Assembly (NCBI GenBank): GCA_029778715.1
Contig: JAKOPT010000089.1
Coordinates: 186,001-250,000, forward strand
Direction of reading: 5' to 3'
Length of the DNA: 64,000 bases
Source of the DNA: Actinomycetes bacterium
GTDB lineage: Bacteria; Actinomycetota; Actinomycetes; Actinomycetales; Dermatophilaceae
Part shown: positions 1 to 8,125 of the stretch, one piece after another
How the letters are laid out: every line of letters starts with the position of its first letter
How positions within the stretch are numbered: position 1 is the stretch's first letter
Notes under the pieces: model-generated
The model's input: the letters and a program-made list of their open reading frames with translations, nothing else
What the model was told of the DNA's origin: nothing
Database searches by the model: none
Position numbers and translations under genes: made by a program

Positions 1-844
1 AGGGGACGTCGCCCACGAGGACGATCTGATCGCGTTTGCCGCGCAGGGTCGGGTCGGGCACCGGGACGGCCGAGAGCAGCGCCTGGGTGTAGGGGTGGGT
101 CGGGTGCTCGTAGACCTGGTCCTCCTCGCCGAGTTCGACGAGTTTGCCGAGGTACATGACGCCGACCCGGTCGGAGATGTGCCGGACCACGGACAGGTCG
201 TGGGCGATGAAGACGTAGGCCAGGCCGAGTTCGTTCTGGAGCTTCTCCAGCAGGTTGACGACCTGGGCCTGCACCGACACATCGAGGGCCGAGACCGGTT
301 CGTCACAGATGAGGACCTTGGGGTTGAGCGCGATGCCGCGGGCGATCCCGATCCGCTGGCGCTGGCCCCCGGAGAACTGGTGCGGGTAGCGGTTGATGTG
401 CTCGGGGTTGAGACCCACGAGGTCGAGCAACTCCTGGACCCGCTTGCGGCGGCCCCCCTTGGGGATCACATCGCTGTGGATCTCGAAGGGCTCTCCGACG
501 ATGTCGCCGACGGTCATCCTCGGGTTGAGCGAGGTATAGGGGTCTTGGAAAACGATCTGGATGTCGCGGCGCAACTTGCGCATCTGGCTCGTCGAGGCCT
601 TCGCCATGTCCTCCCCGCCGAAGAAGACATGCCCATCGGTGGGTTCTTCCAAGCGCATGAGCAACCGACCCAGGGTGGACTTGCCGCACCCGGACTCCCC
701 CACGATGCCCAAGGTCTCACCCTTGCGCAGTTCGAAGGACACCCCGTCGACCGCCTTGACGTGGCCCGTGGTGCGGCGCAGCACCCCGGTCTTGATCGGG
801 TAGTACTTCTTGAGGTCCTTGCCCTCCAGGATGATGTCAGACAT
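1..844 (-). CDS. dppF: Oligopeptide/dipeptide ABC importer ATP-binding protein, DppF/OppF type (3' end beyond window)
   Basis: Second ATPase of a peptide importer, energising uptake through the DppB/DppC permeases. The reading frame runs from an ATG at 844 off the left edge without a stop, so about 281 residues are visible. Walker [10 protein letters not shown], the Q-loop [11 protein letters not shown], signature [10 protein letters not shown], Walker [14 protein letters not shown] and the H-loop AHDLS are all present, followed by the family's [12 protein letters not shown] segment. The start overlaps the dppD stop by 8 nt, indicating translational coupling. Family and operon position are secure; the exact substrate (peptides of what length) is inferred from family only. 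Confidence 0.93.
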   Translation of the reverse strand, partial: MSDIILEGKDLKKYYPIKTGVLRRTTGHVKAVDGVSFELRKGETLGIVGESGCGKSTLGRLLMRLEEPTDGHVFFGGEDMAKASTSQMRKLRRDIQIVFQDPYTSLNPRMTVGDIVGEPFEIHSDVIPKGGRRKRVQELLDLVGLNPEHINRYPHQFSGGQRQRIGIARGIALNPKVLICDEPVSALDVSVQAQVVNLLEKLQNELGLAYVFIAHDLSVVRHISDRVGVMYLGKLVELGEEDQVYEHPTHPYTQALLSAVPVPDPTLRGKRDQIVLVGDVP

Positions 845-1862
845 CGAGGACCTCCTCGGCGAAGTGGCATGCAGACCAGCGACCCGGCGCGACTTCCCGC
901 AGCGAGGGCAGGTCACGGTGACAGACATCCTGGGCGAGGTAGCAGCGGGGGTTGAAGGCGCACCCCTCGGGGATGCGCAACAGGTTGGGCGGGAGACCCG
1001 CGATGGCCCGCAGGGTCTGACCCTTCTGGTCCAGGCGCGGGATGGAGTCGAGCAGCCCCTTGGTGTAGGGGTGCGCCGGGTGGGCGTAGATCGGCAGGAT
1101 GTCGGCCTTCTCGACCAGCCGGCCGGCATACATGACCGCAATCCGGTCGGCGACGTCGGCCACCACGCCGAGGTCGTGGGTGATGAGGATGAGCCCCATC
1201 TGCCGCTCCTCCTGCAGATCATGCAAGAGGTTCATGATCTGCGCCTGCACCGTGACGTCGAGCGCCGTCGTGGGCTCGTCGGCGATGAGCACCGCCGGGT
1301 CGAGGGCGATCGCCATCGCGATCATGATGCGCTGGCGCATCCCCCCCGAGAACTGGTGCGGGTAGGAGTTGATCCGCTCCTTGGCGGCCGGAATCTGGAC
1401 CCGCTGCATCAGGCGCAGGGCCTGTTCCTTGGCATCCGACTTGTTCATGCCCCGGTGCATCCGGAACATCTCGGCGATCTGCCAGCCCACCGGGAACACC
1501 GGGTTGAGGGAGGACAGGGCGTCCTGGAAGATCATCGAAATCTCGGGGCCGCGCGTCTTGCGGCGCTGCTCCTCGGGCATGGTGAGGAGGTCCTGCCCGC
1601 AGTAGCGGATCGCCCCCGCCGGGATCTTGGCCGGCGGCATGTCGAGAATGCCCATGATCGCCTGTGCCGTCACCGATTTGCCCGACCCGGACTCGCCGAG
1701 GATCGCGAGCGTCTCACCCGCATCGAGGGTGAACGAGACCCCGTTGATGGCGCGCGCGACCCCGTCGCGGGTGTGGAACTCGACGTGGAGGTCTTCGACC
1801 TCGAGCAGGCGCCCGTTGACGGGCTGGTATGCCGCGGTCGGCGTTGCTTGCTCGTGATTCAC
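837..1862 (-). CDS. dppD: Oligopeptide/dipeptide ABC importer ATP-binding protein, DppD/OppD type
   Basis: First ATPase of the peptide importer. Walker [11 protein letters not shown]-loop [14 protein letters not shown], signature [12 protein letters not shown], Walker [13 protein letters not shown] and H-loop THDLG are visible. The C-terminal oligopeptide extension contains the CAFNPRC and VCH cysteines typical of DppD/OppD proteins. I chose the GTG at 1862 because it follows the dppC stop (1867) by 4 nt and has a GAGGTGA ribosome site inside the dppC end. An upstream in-frame start at 1904 would overlap dppC by 38 nt and adds a low-complexity stretch. Length (341 aa) fits the family. Confidence 0.93.
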   Translation of the reverse strand: MNHEQATPTAAYQPVNGRLLEVEDLHVEFHTRDGVARAINGVSFTLDAGETLAILGESGSGKSVTAQAIMGILDMPPAKIPAGAIRYCGQDLLTMPEEQRRKTRGPEISMIFQDALSSLNPVFPVGWQIAEMFRMHRGMNKSDAKEQALRLMQRVQIPAAKERINSYPHQFSGGMRQRIMIAMAIALDPAVLIADEPTTALDVTVQAQIMNLLHDLQEERQMGLILITHDLGVVADVADRIAVMYAGRLVEKADILPIYAHPAHPYTKGLLDSIPRLDQKGQTLRAIAGLPPNLLRIPEGCAFNPRCYLAQDVCHRDLPSLREVAPGRWSACHFAEEVLDV

Positions 1863-1866
1863 CTGG

Positions 1867-2793
1867 TCACCTCGTCTTCGGGTCGAAGGCATCGCGGATG
1901 ACATCCCCGAGCATGATGAACGCCAACACCGCCAGCGAGAGGAACAGACTGGGGAAGAGCAGCATCCAGGGCGCGGTGCGGATGTAGGTCAACGCGTCGG
2001 AAATGGCCACGCCCCAGGAGATCGCGGGGTAGGTCAGGCCGATCCCGAGGAAGGACAACGAGGCCTCGGCCGAGATGAAGGCACCGAGGTTGATCATCGA
2101 CACGACGATCACGGGGGCCCAGGCATTGGGGAGGATGTGGCTGCGGATCACCCGCCAGGGGCTGGCGCCCAGGGCGCGCGCGGCCTGGACGTAGTCGTTG
2201 GGTTTGACCTGGAGCACCGAGCCGCGCATGAGTCGGGCGATGCTCGGCCAGCCGAGGATGGACAAGACGAGGACGACCTTGCCGACGACGGCGAAGTAGG
2301 TGGAGTCCTTGGTGTTGGGGAAACTCGACATGAAGAGGATGCCACCGAGGAGGAAGGGGATGGCGAAGAAGATGTCGGTGATGCGCATCATGATCGTGTC
2401 GAGGATGCCGCCGTAGAAGGCCGCGATCACCCCGATGACGACCCCGATCGCGCTGGTCAACAAGGTGGCGAAGACCCCGACGAGGATCGAGGCCCGCGCG
2501 CCGTAGATCGTCCGGGTGTAGATGTCGTAGCCCTGCAGGTCGCGCCCGAACCACTGACTGCTACTCGGGGGGGTGCTGCCCAGCTTGAGGATGGCCTCGG
2601 TGGGGTCGCCGCGCGTGAACAGGCTCGGAACGGCCGCCATGACGACGAAGAAGAGGATCATGCCGAGCGAGATCCAGAACATCGGCCGGTGCTTGAGTTC
2701 GCGCCAGGCGTCGGAGAACAACGACCGGGGGACGTCCTTGTCGGCTGGCTCCTTCTCGGTGGTCTCGACCACCGTACGGACGTTGTCAGTCAT
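1867..2793 (-). CDS. dppC: Peptide ABC importer permease, DppC type
   Basis: Inner-membrane permease subunit. About six hydrophobic segments are visible: an N-terminal one near residue 40 (FWISLGMILFFVVMA), then the BPD-permease core. The EAA loop that docks the ATPases reads ARALGASPWRVIRSHILPN. An N-terminal charged cytoplasmic stretch precedes TM1, as in DppC/OppC. The ATG at 2793 has a GAGGAT ribosome site and overlaps the dppB stop by 8 nt; an upstream in-frame start at 2817 is less likely. It lies third in the dppABCDF order, so it probably pairs with DppB to form the transport channel. Confidence 0.92.
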   Translation of the reverse strand: MTDNVRTVVETTEKEPADKDVPRSLFSDAWRELKHRPMFWISLGMILFFVVMAAVPSLFTRGDPTEAILKLGSTPPSSSQWFGRDLQGYDIYTRTIYGARASILVGVFATLLTSAIGVVIGVIAAFYGGILDTIMMRITDIFFAIPFLLGGILFMSSFPNTKDSTYFAVVGKVVLVLSILGWPSIARLMRGSVLQVKPNDYVQAARALGASPWRVIRSHILPNAWAPVIVVSMINLGAFISAEASLSFLGIGLTYPAISWGVAISDALTYIRTAPWMLLFPSLFLSLAVLAFIMLGDVIRDAFDPKTR

Positions 2794-3712
2794 GGCTGAT
2801 CCTCGGGTCGAGCACACCGTAGAGCAGGTCCACGATGAGGTTCATGAACAGGTAGACCAAGACGAGGATGGTCACGGCCCCGACGACGGCGACCCCGTCG
2901 TGGGCGGTGATGCCGCGCACGATGTAGCCACCGACGCCTTGGATGTTGAAGATGCGTTCGGTGATGATCGCCCCACCGAGCAGGGCCCCGAAGTCGGCCC
3001 CGACGAAGGTGACGACCGGGATCAGCGAGTTACGCAGCGTATGCAACCCGATTGTTCGTCGTCTGGTCAGCCCCTTGGCGATGGCGGTGCGCACGTAGTC
3101 GGCCCGCAGGTTCTCGACGAGGTTGGTGCGGGTCAGCCGGGCGACGTAGGCCAAGGAGATCGCCCCGAGGACCATCCCCGGAAGCATGAGTTCGCTCCAG
3201 GTCGCCGCCGAGGACACCGTGGGCTTGACCCACCCCAACTTGATGCCGAACAGGGTTTGCGACACCGAACCGATGACGAACGTGGGAATGGCGATGATGA
3301 CGAGGGTCGAGACGAGAACAAGGTTGTCGATGAATTTCCCGCGCCGGATGCCGGCGAGCACGCCAGCAACGACACCGAGGACCAACTCGAAGACGATCGC
3401 GATGACCGACAACCTCACGGTGATGGGGTAGCGCCGCAGCAACTCGTCGGAGACCTTCTGCCCCTGGTACGTCGTCCCGAAGTCGCCCTTGGCGATCGCC
3501 CCCATGTACTTGACGTAGCGAATCGGGACCGGGTCGTTGAGGTTGTGCTCCTCGGTGAACTTCTGCACGTATGCCGCGGGGCACGGCCGCTCCCCGCACT
3601 TGCCGGCGAGCGGGTCACCGGGAAGGGCGAAAACCATGACGAAGATGATGAAGGTCGCCCCGATCACCACCGGGATCATCTGGAGCAAACGGCGGACGAT
3701 GTAGGTGCCCAC
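2786..3712 (-). CDS. dppB: Peptide ABC importer permease, DppB type
   Basis: Inner-membrane permease subunit, 308 aa. TM1 lies at residues 8-30, followed by a long extracytoplasmic loop carrying ALPGDPL, a DppB/OppB hallmark. That loop also contains two Cys (KCGERPC) that could form a disulfide. The EAA loop reads AIAKGLTRRRTIGLHTLRNS and precedes the last membrane segments. The gene is separated from dppA by 282 bp that contain an 18-bp perfect hairpin, so its expression is probably set below that of the binding protein. It is coupled to dppC by an 8-nt overlap. Confidence 0.92.
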   Translation of the reverse strand: MGTYIVRRLLQMIPVVIGATFIIFVMVFALPGDPLAGKCGERPCPAAYVQKFTEEHNLNDPVPIRYVKYMGAIAKGDFGTTYQGQKVSDELLRRYPITVRLSVIAIVFELVLGVVAGVLAGIRRGKFIDNLVLVSTLVIIAIPTFVIGSVSQTLFGIKLGWVKPTVSSAATWSELMLPGMVLGAISLAYVARLTRTNLVENLRADYVRTAIAKGLTRRRTIGLHTLRNSLIPVVTFVGADFGALLGGAIITERIFNIQGVGGYIVRGITAHDGVAVVGAVTILVLVYLFMNLIVDLLYGVLDPRISHD

Positions 3713-3897
3713 AAGGTCTCCTTCGCAGGGTCGTGGTCGCGGGATCGCAGTGTGACCCTATCCCGTGGGGCGGGAAAGGGGGAACACGAAACGAACATCA
3801 ACTTCGCGGTGTCGCCGATGGGTCCGCCCCGCCGCCCTCAAGCACGTTCCCTGCCGTCGATACAGGCCCCTGCGGAGCATCACTGACGACCGGAAAA

Positions 3898-3938
3898 GGG
3901 CTGTGGCCCACCGGAAATGCTCCGGTGGGCCACAGCCC
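3898..3938 (-). terminator. Intrinsic terminator/attenuator between dppA and dppB
   Basis: Perfect 18-bp inverted repeat (3898-3915 with 3921-3938) and a 5-nt loop. In the minus-strand transcript the stem is followed directly by TTTT. It sits between the binding-protein gene and the membrane/ATPase genes. A partial terminator in this place would make excess binding protein over transporter, a common arrangement in ABC import operons. Confidence 0.85.
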
Positions 3939-3945
3939 CTGAGAG

Positions 3946-3991
3946 GTATGCCGCAGGGCGGCCGACCGCGAACGGGCGGCTCACGGCATAC
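3946..3991 (-). terminator. Inverted pair of the dispersed octamer just downstream of dppA
   Basis: GTATGCCG at 3946-3953 and CGGCATAC at 3984-3991 face each other across a 30-nt GC-rich loop, starting 3 nt past the dppA stop codon. The pair could fold into an 8-bp stem and act with the stronger hairpin at 3898-3938. It is one of several inverted pairs of this motif in the window. Confidence 0.5.
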
Positions 3992-3994
3992 GAA

Positions 3995-5647
3995 TTACTT
4001 CAGGCTGACCGCCGAGAGGTCGAAGGTGCCGAACGGAGTGACCTTGACGTTGGTCACCTTGTCGGACCAACCCACGGTGGCGGTGCTGTACCACATCGGG
4101 ATGACCGGCATGTCCGCGGCGAGCAGCGCCTCGGCGTCCTGGTAGTCCTTGTTCGCGGTGGCCGGGTCGGTCGCCGCAGCAGCCTCGGTGAGCTTCTTGT
4201 CGAAGTCGGGGTTGCTGTAGCCGCTGTCGTTCGAGCCGGCGCCGGTGCCGTAGAGCGGGGCGAGGAAGTTCTCGATCGACGGGTAGTCCATCTGCCAGCC
4301 GGTGCGGAACATGCCCTTCATGGTGCCGCTGTTGATCTGCTTGCGGAAGTCCGAGAACTCCGCGATCGGGGTCGCGACGCAGGTCACGCCGAGGGCGTCC
4401 TTGATGCTGTTGCAGACGGCCTCGGTCCACGCCTTGTGGTCGCCGTTGGCGTTGTAGGACAAGGTGATGGTGCCGTTGTAGCCGCCGGCCTTGGTGAAGG
4501 CTTCCTTGGCCTTGGCCTTGTCGTACTTGCAGTAGTCACCGCACGCGCCGGCCTTGTAGCCGTCGACGACCGGGGAGACCCAGCCGGTGGCCGGCTTCTT
4601 GGTGTTGTTGAGCACCTGCTTGATGATGGTGTCGCGGTCGATCGCCATCGACAGGGCGTGGCGCAGGTCCTTGTTCTGGTACGTCGGGTCGGCCGTGGCC
4701 TTCGGGAACGCGATCGACTGGAAGACACCGACCGGCTTGTTGAGGTTGCGGTCGGGCAGGTCGGTCTTGTACTTGTCACCGGCGAGGGCGCTGGTGGGGA
4801 TCGAGTCGAGCAGGTCGAGCTGACCGGCCTGGACGTCCTTGTATGCCGCTTCGGTGTCGGTGTAGATCTTGAAGGTCAGCTTGTCGGCGTGACCGGGGAA
4901 CTTGCCCGAGTAGTCCTTGTTCTTGACGAGGGCGATCTGGCTGCCCTGGTCGTACTTCTCGAACGTGTAGGGGCCCGCACCGATCGGCTTGGTGCCGAAG
5001 GACTTGCCGCCGTCAGCGAAGAACGAGTCGGGCAGCGGCGCGAAGGCGGTGTAGCCCAGGCGAACCGGCAGGTTGGAGACCTTCTCGGTCGTCTTGATCG
5101 TGAAGGTGTAGTCGTCGACAACCTTCAGACCGGAGAGCTTGCTGGCCTTGGCCGGGTGCGCGGTGCAGTCGGGCTTCTTGTCGGCCCCGGGGCCACAGTC
5201 CATGTCGGCCGAGCCCTCGATCGGGTCGAAGAAGTAGGAGTTCAGGGTGCCGTTCTTGCCGTCGCGGTTCCAGTTCCACGCGTCGACGAAGTTGTGCGCC
5301 TTGACCTCGGTGCCGTCCTGGAACTTGTAGCCCTTCTTGAGCTTGATGGTGAAGGTCTGGTTGTCCTTCGTCTCGATCGCGTCAGCAATGTCGTTCTCAG
5401 GTGCCGCGGTGTCGGGGTTGTAGTGCACCAACTTGGCCAGGACCGCGTCGAGCACGTTGCCCCCGCACGTCTCGTTGGTGTTTGCCGGCACGAAGGGGTT
5501 CTCGGGTGTGCAGCCGTGGATGGTGATCTCGCCGCCATCCTTGCCTGCCGTCGTTGAGCCGCTACCGCTGCCGCTGCCGCAGCCTGCGGCGAGCAGGGCC
5601 GCGGCCGACATGACGGCCACGGCCACCGTGCGAGTGGTTCCCCGCAT
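3995..5647 (-). CDS. dppA: Peptide ABC importer substrate-binding lipoprotein (family 5 SBP)
   Basis: Extracytoplasmic peptide-binding protein anchored as a lipoprotein. The ATG at 5647 is preceded by AGGAGGACATCC, a strong ribosome site. Residues 1-23 form a lipoprotein signal ending in LLAAGC, with the Cys at 23, then a Gly/Ser linker. The mature part has the family-5 order: an early NPFVPANTNET segment, AHNFVDAWNW near residue 130, and LRHALSMAIDRDTI in the middle. The 550-aa length is usual. It heads the dpp operon (dppABCDF, all minus strand). A longer in-frame reading from 6025 is antisense to hisN and has no signal peptide, so I rejected it. Confidence 0.93.
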   Translation of the reverse strand: MRGTTRTVAVAVMSAAALLAAGCGSGSGSGSTTAGKDGGEITIHGCTPENPFVPANTNETCGGNVLDAVLAKLVHYNPDTAAPENDIADAIETKDNQTFTIKLKKGYKFQDGTEVKAHNFVDAWNWNRDGKNGTLNSYFFDPIEGSADMDCGPGADKKPDCTAHPAKASKLSGLKVVDDYTFTIKTTEKVSNLPVRLGYTAFAPLPDSFFADGGKSFGTKPIGAGPYTFEKYDQGSQIALVKNKDYSGKFPGHADKLTFKIYTDTEAAYKDVQAGQLDLLDSIPTSALAGDKYKTDLPDRNLNKPVGVFQSIAFPKATADPTYQNKDLRHALSMAIDRDTIIKQVLNNTKKPATGWVSPVVDGYKAGACGDYCKYDKAKAKEAFTKAGGYNGTITLSYNANGDHKAWTEAVCNSIKDALGVTCVATPIAEFSDFRKQINSGTMKGMFRTGWQMDYPSIENFLAPLYGTGAGSNDSGYSNPDFDKKLTEAAAATDPATANKDYQDAEALLAADMPVIPMWYSTATVGWSDKVTNVKVTPFGTFDLSAVSLK

Positions 5648-5748
5648 GGATGTCCTCCTGTGTAGGTGTCCCACCCGCGCCGGATGGGTGTTTGTCGAGA
5701 AAGCCCGGTCGGGCCCTCGCAAGGGGTCGCTAGACCGCGCCCCGTCCC

Positions 5749-5754
5749 ATATAA
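5749..5754 (-). promoter_or_regulatory. Candidate -10 element for the dpp operon
   Basis: On the minus strand TTATAT lies in a local AT-rich patch of the otherwise GC-rich 247-bp gap between dppA and hisN, about 100 nt upstream of the dppA ATG. It would give a 5' leader of roughly 95 nt. No convincing -35 was seen, so the call is tentative. Confidence 0.35.
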
Positions 5755-5881
5755 GGCCAAGTACCCCGTGCGATGCCAGTCTCACGGCCAGACGAGACCC
5801 GATTGTGACGTTCCCGCCCCGACCTGCTGCGGTGCAGCCGAGCCACCGCCGAGGCGGCGCCCCGAGAGCGCGCCCGTTCGC

Positions 5882-5887
5882 TACCGT
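5882..5887 (+). promoter_or_regulatory. Leaderless-type -10 (TACCGT) for hisN
   Basis: TACCGT is followed by exactly 7 nt and then the GTG at 5895, the spacing expected when transcription starts on the start codon. This decided the hisN start. Confidence 0.6.
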
Positions 5888-5894
5888 GTGGCTC

Positions 5895-6701
5895 GTGAGC
5901 GGCTTCGACACCCATTTTGACGACGACCTGCGGTTGGCGCACGCGCTTGCCGACGAGGTGGAGGCCATCACCCTCCCCCGGTTTCGCGCCCAGGATCTGC
6001 GGGTGGAGGCCAAGCCCGACCTCACCCTCGTCAGTGATGCGGATCGCTCCGGCGAAGAACTGATCCGGGCTCAACTGGCCCGGGTCCGGCCCAGGGACGC
6101 CGTTCTCGGGGAGGAATTCGCCCCAACGGGCGACGGCCCGCGCCAGTGGATCGTCGACCCCATCGACGGGACCCACAACTACGTCCGTGGCGTGCCGGTC
6201 TGGGCCACGCTCATCGGCCTCGCGGTCGACGCTGAGATGGTCCTGGGTTTGGTGGCCGCACCGGCCCTCCGCCGACGCTGGTGGGCGGCCCGAGGCACCG
6301 GCGCCTGGGCCGGCCGCTCCCTCACCTCCGCCTCGGCGATCCAGGTTTCGCAGGTCTCGCGGCTCGCCGACGCGAGTCTGTCGCTCGCCAGTTGGACGAG
6401 TTGGGATGCGTTCGGGCGCACCGAGGCCCTCCTCGACCTCGCCCGCGATTGCTGGCGACAGCGCGCCTACGGGGATTTCTGGTCGTACATGCTACTCGCC
6501 GAGGGTGCCGTCGACATTGCCACCGAGCCCGAACTCGGTCTCTACGACATGGCCGCCCTCGTGCCCATCGTCACCGAGGCCGGCGGGCGGTTCACCTCGT
6601 TGCGCGGGGAGGACGGGCCGTGGGGTGGCAACGCCCTGGCCACCAACGGGCTGCTCCACGACGAGGTGCTCGAGCGGATCGGCTTTACGACCGCGAGTTG
6701 A
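5895..6701 (+). CDS. hisN: Histidinol-phosphatase, inositol monophosphatase family
   Basis: Predicted Mg-dependent phosphatase that removes phosphate from histidinol-phosphate in histidine biosynthesis, the usual role of this IMPase-fold family in actinobacteria. Metal-binding motifs are visible: GEEF near residue 74, WIVDPIDGTHNY at about 87-98 (the DPIDGT core), and a C-terminal LGLYDMAA segment with the last metal-binding Asp. The 268-codon length fits HisN. The GTG at 5895 is chosen because TACCGT lies 7 nt upstream; GTG 5886 would add three residues. An inositol-monophosphatase role is the alternative. The gene is monocistronic, divergent from dppA, and ends in a shared terminator. Confidence 0.85.
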   Translation: MSGFDTHFDDDLRLAHALADEVEAITLPRFRAQDLRVEAKPDLTLVSDADRSGEELIRAQLARVRPRDAVLGEEFAPTGDGPRQWIVDPIDGTHNYVRGVPVWATLIGLAVDAEMVLGLVAAPALRRRWWAARGTGAWAGRSLTSASAIQVSQVSRLADASLSLASWTSWDAFGRTEALLDLARDCWRQRAYGDFWSYMLLAEGAVDIATEPELGLYDMAALVPIVTEAGGRFTSLRGEDGPWGGNALATNGLLHDEVLERIGFTTAS

Positions 6702-6726
6702 ACCCCGCGCCGGCTCCCGGCCGGTT

Positions 6727-6750
6727 GGTATGCCGCGGGCGCGGCATACC
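6727..6750. terminator. Bidirectional hairpin made of two inverted octamers
   Basis: Perfect 10-bp stem (6727-6736 with 6741-6750) with a 4-nt loop. Each arm contains the dispersed octamer. It lies between the convergent hisN and M16 genes and would stop transcription from both sides. There is no clear U-tract in either direction. Confidence 0.75.
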
Positions 6751-6766
6751 GACTGCTGGCTTTCCC

Positions 6767-8125
6767 TCAGCCGGGGAGCACCTCCAGCGGGCCAATACCG
6801 AGGGCGTCGAGCGAGGCGCGGGTGCGGGCCGCATCGCCGACGACGACGATCGTCCAGCCGGCGGCGCCGACTCGAGCGAGGGCGCCGTCGAGATCGGCGG
6901 GGGTGAGCGCACGCCGCGCGGCGGCCGTGTGCGCCGGGAAGTCCCAGCCGAGACCCTCGAGCGCGAGCGCAGCCGTTTCGTCGGCAACGGCATCGGCAGT
7001 GGCCCACCGCCCGGGGGTGGCCCGGGTGAGGAAGTCGACGCCCCCGGCGAGTTCCGCTTCTGCGAAGCCGTCGCGGGCCCGCTCGAGCACGCCCATGAGC
7101 AGGTCGAGGGCCTCGGCGGTCACCTCGGCGCGAACCGACCCGGAGATGACGAACGAGCCGCCGCGCGCCCGCGGACGAAGCGCCGCTCGGATGCCGTAGG
7201 TGTAGCCCTTGTCTTCGCGAAGAAGCGCGTCGATCCGGGCTCCGGGTGAGCCGCCGAGGAGATAGGCAAGGACGGGGTATGCCGCCCACCCCGGGTCCGC
7301 GCGCCCGGGCGCATCGGCACCGATGGCGAACTCGCTCTGCACCGCGCCGGGACGGTCGATGAGGATGATCCGGGTGCCGTCGGCGCGCGGGACCGGAGCG
7401 GCAAGGACCGGTTCCGGGTGCCCAGGGGGGTCCCAGCGGCCGAGAGTGTCGTCGATGAGGGCGGGCAGGTCGAGGCCGGCGAGCCGCCCGGCGACGACGA
7501 CCGTGGCCCCGCGCGGCTGCAGCGCCTCGTGGCGGGCGGCGATGGCCTCCCGGTCGAGGGCCCCGATGGTCTCCGGGGTCCCGGCCGTGGGACGACTCGC
7601 GCGGTCGTCGGCGGCCCACAGGCCGGCGATGAGGGCGCGGGCGGCCCGGTGCGGGGCGAGGGTGGTCTCGTGCTCGTATTCCGCGATCCGGTTGCGCAGC
7701 ACCCGGCGCACCTCGTCCTCGGGGAAGAGCGGGCGGGCCAGGGCGTCGGCAAGCAGCCGCAGGGCCGCAGGCAGGTGCCGGACCGGCACATCGACGTCGA
7801 CACTCACGCCCCCGTCCTGGGCGCCGGCGCCCAGCGCCGCCCCCTGGCGTTCGAGGGCCAGGGCAAATGCCTCGGCGTCAAGGTCGCCGGCCCCCTCGTC
7901 GAGGAGGCGCGCGAGCATGACGGTGACCCCCTCGTGGGCTCGGGGTTCGTCGGCAAGGGCCACCGGCAGCACGGTCCGGATCGAGATGACCTGCTGACTG
8001 GGCAGGTCGTGGGTGACGATCCGCAGCCCGGTGGCGGTGGTGAACTCGTCGGGGATCGGCGGGGTCCACACCGGTGGTGGGGTCACGGCCGGGCGCGGTT
8101 TCGGACCGGAAACGGGGGTTGTCAT
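6767..8125 (-). CDS. M16 family protease-like protein, non-catalytic subunit
   Basis: Insulinase/processing-peptidase fold protein of 452 aa. It has the M16 beta-alpha architecture but no HxxEH zinc site. Instead it keeps the C-terminal substrate-binding signature KGYTYGIRA, with the Tyr-Tyr/Arg features of the regulatory half of bacterial M16B heterodimers. Its start overlaps the stop of the zinc-bearing partner by 4 nt (ATGA), so the two are likely made in equal amounts and assemble together. The substrate is unknown. No signal peptide is visible, which suggests a cytoplasmic peptidase. The gene ends 17 bp from a hairpin terminator. Confidence 0.85.
   Translation of the reverse strand: MTTPVSGPKPRPAVTPPPVWTPPIPDEFTTATGLRIVTHDLPSQQVISIRTVLPVALADEPRAHEGVTVMLARLLDEGAGDLDAEAFALALERQGAALGAGAQDGGVSVDVDVPVRHLPAALRLLADALARPLFPEDEVRRVLRNRIAEYEHETTLAPHRAARALIAGLWAADDRASRPTAGTPETIGALDREAIAARHEALQPRGATVVVAGRLAGLDLPALIDDTLGRWDPPGHPEPVLAAPVPRADGTRIILIDRPGAVQSEFAIGADAPGRADPGWAAYPVLAYLLGGSPGARIDALLREDKGYTYGIRAALRPRARGGSFVISGSVRAEVTAEALDLLMGVLERARDGFAEAELAGGVDFLTRATPGRWATADAVADETAALALEGLGWDFPAHTAAARRALTPADLDGALARVGAAGWTIVVVGDAARTRASLDALGIGPLEVLPG

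Noticed and set aside
810-1901. Long plus-strand reading frame antisense to dppD, and similar long frames (e.g. 2573-3886, 7418-8626, 15798-18095, 23942-25378)
   Set aside because: These are mirror frames caused by GC-rich third positions. They lack recognisable motifs, are low-complexity (Arg/Asp/Gly/Val-rich), and the opposite strand has well-supported genes.
3995-6025. Start of dppA at 6025 giving 676 aa
   Set aside because: The extra 126 residues are antisense to hisN and the promoter gap. The lipoprotein signal with AGGAGG begins at 5647.
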